A stretch of 7,690 bases of DNA from DASXMX01 sp036794395 (GTDB lineage: Bacteria > Planctomycetota > Phycisphaerae > Tepidisphaerales > Tepidisphaeraceae). Both the position numbers and the translations under genes were made by a program. Location: positions 1-7,690 of the forward strand of contig DAIRGS010000336.1 of assembly GCA_036794395.1 (NCBI GenBank), in the 5' to 3' direction. The notes below the pieces were generated by a model, which did not search any database, was not told where the DNA came from, and saw only the letters and a program-made list of their open reading frames with translations. Of this stretch, positions 6,135 to 7,690 are shown in pieces; the first letter of the stretch is position 1; every line of letters starts with the position of its first letter.

Positions 6135-6287
6135 TCCCAACCCCGCGTGGTCCACCGACCCCTCAAAGAATTCCCCCCAGCTGAAGAAACCCCGACGCGA
6201 AACTCAAGCGAAAATCGCCGCAAAACAAGGGGTAAACGCTTAACCGAATGGCATTCAGCACATTCCCTTTTTCGCATTGTTGCCATG
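5981..6287 (+). repeat. Long direct repeat, copy 1: dus 3' end plus downstream spacer
   Basis: This segment matches 7358-7690. The coding part (5981-6134) aligns without gaps at 147 of 154 bases. The spacer part (6135-6287) matches at roughly 87 percent, and copy 2 carries about 25 extra bases just after the stop plus one more base. The spacer itself holds no gene. Copy 1 ends within or near a T-rich stretch at 6288-6325. Confidence 0.93.
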
Positions 6288-6309
6288 ATTAGGAATGGCC
6301 CCTTTTTTT
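6282..6309 (+). terminator. Possible weak intrinsic terminator after dus
   Basis: GCCAT (6282-6286) pairs with ATGGC (6295-6299) and is followed by CCC and a run of seven T. The stem is only five base pairs. GGCCCC plus a T-run recurs immediately (6314-6325). The stem lies right at the end of the duplicated segment. Confidence 0.35.
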
Positions 6310-6394
6310 GTGTGGCCCCTTTTTTCGTTCGAGCATGTCTGCTCTATCGGCTCAATCCGCCAAGATCGAATCAATAGCGTTCGAATCAAAAGCC

Positions 6395-6422
6395 TTGAGT
6401 GCCTCCCGAAATTTGTTATTCT
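6395..6422 (+). promoter_or_regulatory. Candidate promoter of the antitoxin-toxin pair
   Basis: TTGAGT (6395-6400) and TATTCT (6417-6422) are 16 bases apart, each matching four of six consensus bases. The -10 ends seven bases before the antitoxin ATG, so the transcript would be leaderless. There is no Shine-Dalgarno sequence. Confidence 0.4.
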
Positions 6423-6429
6423 TTAAGCC

Positions 6430-6651
6430 ATGCGGAAGATCATCATCCACCCCGATATTTGCAACGGCCAGCCCATCATCGAGGGTACGCGCATCGCCGT
6501 GCAGACCGTGCTGGAGTTCCTCTCCGCAGGTGACAGCATCGATGACGTGCTGGCCGACTACCCCACGCTCACGCGCGACGACGTGCTCGCCTGTCTGGCG
6601 TATTCCGCCCGGCTCATGAAGCACCACTACTCCGTGCAGGCGGTCGCTTGA
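6430..6651 (+). CDS. DUF433 family antitoxin
   Basis: 73 residues, the normal size for DUF433, a small winged-helix-like family that usually precedes a PIN-like DUF5615 toxin. The signature is clear: IIIHPDICNGQPIIEGTRIAV (residues 4-24), then LEFLSAGDSIDDVLADYPTLTRDDVLACLAYSA (28-60). It should bind and neutralise the toxin and probably repress its own promoter through DNA binding. Its stop codon overlaps the toxin start (TTGA), so the two are translationally coupled. The frame is intact, while the toxin partner is broken. The gene lies within the segment bracketed by the two dus-tail copies, consistent with acquisition together with that insertion. Confidence 0.92.
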   Translation: MRKIIIHPDICNGQPIIEGTRIAVQTVLEFLSAGDSIDDVLADYPTLTRDDVLACLAYSARLMKHHYSVQAVA

Positions 6652-6991
6652 CTGGCTACTTGCTGGACGAGAACCTGCCGCGCCGACTGACGTTCACGCC
6701 GTCGCTCCCGATCACGCACGCGACCGACCTCGCCGCCTCGCCGACCGATACCCTGCTGTGGGAGCACGCCCGTACGCACCGCCTGGCGATCGTGAGCAAG
6801 GACGCCGATTTCTCCGACCGAATCATGTCTCCGCGCCGCCGCCGTGGGTCGTGCGGCTGGCGTTCGGCAACTTGCGATTGCGCGACTACCACCCCGTCCT
6901 CGCTCGCGCCTGGCCGCGGATCGAGGCGCTGCTGCCTGCTCACAAGCTACTGATCGTGCACGCCGACCGGATCGAATCGGTCAAGGACTGA
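6648..6991 (+). pseudogene. DUF5615 PIN-like toxin, frameshifted
   Basis: Translation starts at a TTG (6648) overlapping the antitoxin stop and gives MTGYLLDENLPRRL...AIVSKDADFSDRIM (60 residues). The family sequence then continues in another frame, from SAPPPWVVRLAFGNLRLRDYHP to LLIVHADRIESVKD, ending at 6991. Inserting one base after the ATG at 6825-6827 joins the halves as DRIM-x-SAPPPWVV; a C would restore the Leu I expect in the family (DRIMLSxPPPW). A single-base deletion therefore explains the break, and the repaired length is 114 residues. The N-terminal part keeps the acidic PIN-like residues Asp7, Asp52 and Asp54, but the truncated frame runs into an unrelated Arg/Cys-rich tail to 6953 and loses the C-terminal half. 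The intact family is thought to be a PIN-like ribonuclease toxin. A sequencing error is the main alternative. Confidence 0.85.
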
Positions 6992-7132
6992 TGCCCGGAG
7001 GTAAGAAAAGGGGATTGCACCAAGCAAGCTCGCGAGAGGAGGATGTGATGCGATCGACACATAACTGAAACCTCTCTTCAGAACCCGGCGGTTGCGAATC
7101 CCGTGCGGCAGCCCTTAGCCTGAAAAATTCAT
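6992..7132. other. Spacer without a recognisable gene
   Basis: Between the broken toxin and the inverted-repeat element I see no coding region longer than the six-codon frame listed separately. GAGAGG (7034-7039) and CCTCTC (7071-7076) could pair around that frame. Bases 7084-7109 faintly resemble a tRNA T-arm, but no tRNA can be built around it. Confidence 0.5.
7035..7068 (+). other. Six-codon frame behind a perfect Shine-Dalgarno sequence
   Basis: AGAGGAGG (7035-7042) is followed, after five bases, by ATG at 7048 and a frame encoding MRSTHN that stops at 7066-7068. This looks like the start of a gene whose body has been lost, or a chance match. The nearby CCTCTC (7071-7076) can pair with part of the binding site. 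I do not claim a functional peptide. Confidence 0.3.
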
Positions 7133-7288
7133 GATTCACCGCGGAGTCGCGGCGATCGCAGAGAAGACGGGGAGGAATGAGAAGTGTTAGCTGCGCAACG
7201 TGCGGGATAAACCAATTGGTGATTTTGTGTGTAAGCTCTTGTTTGTTCTGGATTCTCTGCGGACTCGGCGTCTCTGCGGTGAATAATC
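7133..7288. repeat. Inverted-repeat element, about 155 bp
   Basis: The left arm 7133-7165 and right arm 7253-7288 are imperfect inverted repeats. Over the 29 bases from CACCGC to CAGAGAA, 23 match, and GATT flanks both (GATTATT on the right arm). The 87-base centre has no gene. The arms are of the same CGGAG/CAGAG type as 50-78, so this is probably a dispersed intergenic repeat or small non-autonomous element. It lies inside the segment between the two dus-tail copies. Bases 7289-7357 show nothing recognisable. Confidence 0.7.
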
Positions 7289-7357
7289 CGGGTGAGCCGG
7301 CAGCCGCGAGCGAGTCTTGCCTCGTGTCGGCCAACCGCCACGGCAAAGCGTAGACAG

Positions 7358-7511
7358 CGTCAAGTCCGAGTTCATCTCCGTCCGAAGCCTGCGCGACTGG
7401 ACCAACGTCCTCGAAAAATGGTACCACCACGACGCCCCCGGCGTCTGGCCCGACCCCAAAGCCGCCGACGAAGTCAACCAGGCCCCCGCCGAAGCCTGCG
7501 CAATCGACTGA
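7358..7511 (+). pseudogene. Detached 3' end of dus (50 codons)
   Basis: This frame reads VKSEFISVRSLRDWTNVLEK through to AEACAID and a TGA, matching Dus residues 303-352 with two changes (Ala309Ser, Gly348Ala). No Dus sequence precedes it; the upstream in-frame codons back to an ATG at 7317 are unrelated, so it is a gene fragment. Seven of 154 bases differ from the intact gene, five silently. That pattern points to divergence while both copies were still translated as parts of full genes, rather than decay after duplication. Confidence 0.9.
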
Positions 7512-7690
7512 TCCCAACCCCAACCGCCCCGGCCAATCCCAACTCCGCGTCATCCACCGAGCCCTCGAAGAATTCCCCTTTGCTAAAGAAATCCCGACGC
7601 GAAACCAAAGCACAAATCGCCGCAAAAACAAAGGATAAATGCTTAACCGAATGGCATTCGGGACATTCCCTTTTTCGCATTGTTGCTATA
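7358..7690 (+). repeat. Long direct repeat, copy 2, running off the window
   Basis: This copy matches 5981-6287 and still matches at the last base of the window, so its true end is not visible. After the stop it has about 25 bases missing from copy 1 (around 7522-7546), framed by short CCCAAC repeats that could have caused a deletion in copy 1. CCGAAT-GGC-ATTCGG near 7649-7663 is a perfect hairpin here, but is mismatched in copy 1. Confidence 0.93.

Noticed and set aside
5529..6286. Minus-strand open frames of 208 and 230 codons over dus
   Set aside because: Shadow frames of a GC-rich gene; the Gly/Asp-rich translations match no family I know, and dus is certain on the other strand.
7084..7109. 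T-arm-like sequence (CGGCGGTTGCGAATCCCG)
   Set aside because: The loop has an extra base compared with a tRNA T-loop and no acceptor, D or anticodon arms can be built around it, so it is neither a tRNA nor a clear att fragment.
6981..7631. Minus-strand open frame of 216 codons across the insertion and dus-tail copy
   Set aside because: Its parts are antisense to the dus fragment and to repeat arms; part of its sequence also appears antisense to the intact dus gene, showing it is a by-product of the duplication.

Overview
The window reads as chromosomal DNA of moderately high GC from a bacterium, most probably a Planctomycetota (Phycisphaerae-like) genome. This rests on protein style (a Dus enzyme with an RRGFDDS motif), scattered single genes rather than long operons, and intergenic spaces full of palindromic and short tandem repeats. 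The assignment is an inference; no rRNA or tRNA is present to confirm it.

Layout. 1-89: short spacer with a fragment of a dispersed-looking repeat. 90-1883 (-): aspartyl-tRNA synthetase (aspS), with a His that suggests the non-discriminating type. 1884-2035: inverted clusters of a 7-bp tandem repeat. 2036-3148 (-): lipoprotein with a TIM-barrel glycosidase-like domain. 3149-3365: divergent promoter region, with a vegetative-type promoter for the lipoprotein and, facing right, a very good sigma-54 promoter. 3366-3497 (+): an unrecognised 43-residue single-pass membrane protein with a strong ribosome binding site, followed by a hairpin at 3511-3537. 3621-4625 (-): long-chain polyprenyl diphosphate synthase (start possibly 4595). 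4716-5012: a roughly 300-bp inverted-repeat element holding a 78-bp tandem repeat and two G-quadruplex motifs. 5076-6134 (+): tRNA-dihydrouridine synthase.

6288-7357 looks like an insertion. It carries a DUF433 antitoxin gene, an overlapping DUF5615 PIN-like toxin gene broken by an apparent single-base deletion, and a small inverted-repeat element. It is flanked by two diverged copies of the same segment: the last 50 codons of dus plus its downstream spacer (5981-6287 and 7358-7690). The second copy reaches the window edge. In its coding part, five of seven differences are synonymous, as if both copies were once parts of working dus genes.

How it fits together: aspS, dus and the prenyl synthase are housekeeping genes (tRNA charging, tRNA modification, quinone side chain) without an evident common operon. 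Several starts lack a Shine-Dalgarno sequence and have a -10-like hexamer 6-11 bases ahead, suggesting leaderless or near-leaderless transcripts. The small membrane protein is the exception, with a sigma-54 promoter and a good ribosome binding site. The most interesting items are this sigma-54 micro-gene and the dus-tail duplication around the decaying toxin-antitoxin pair.
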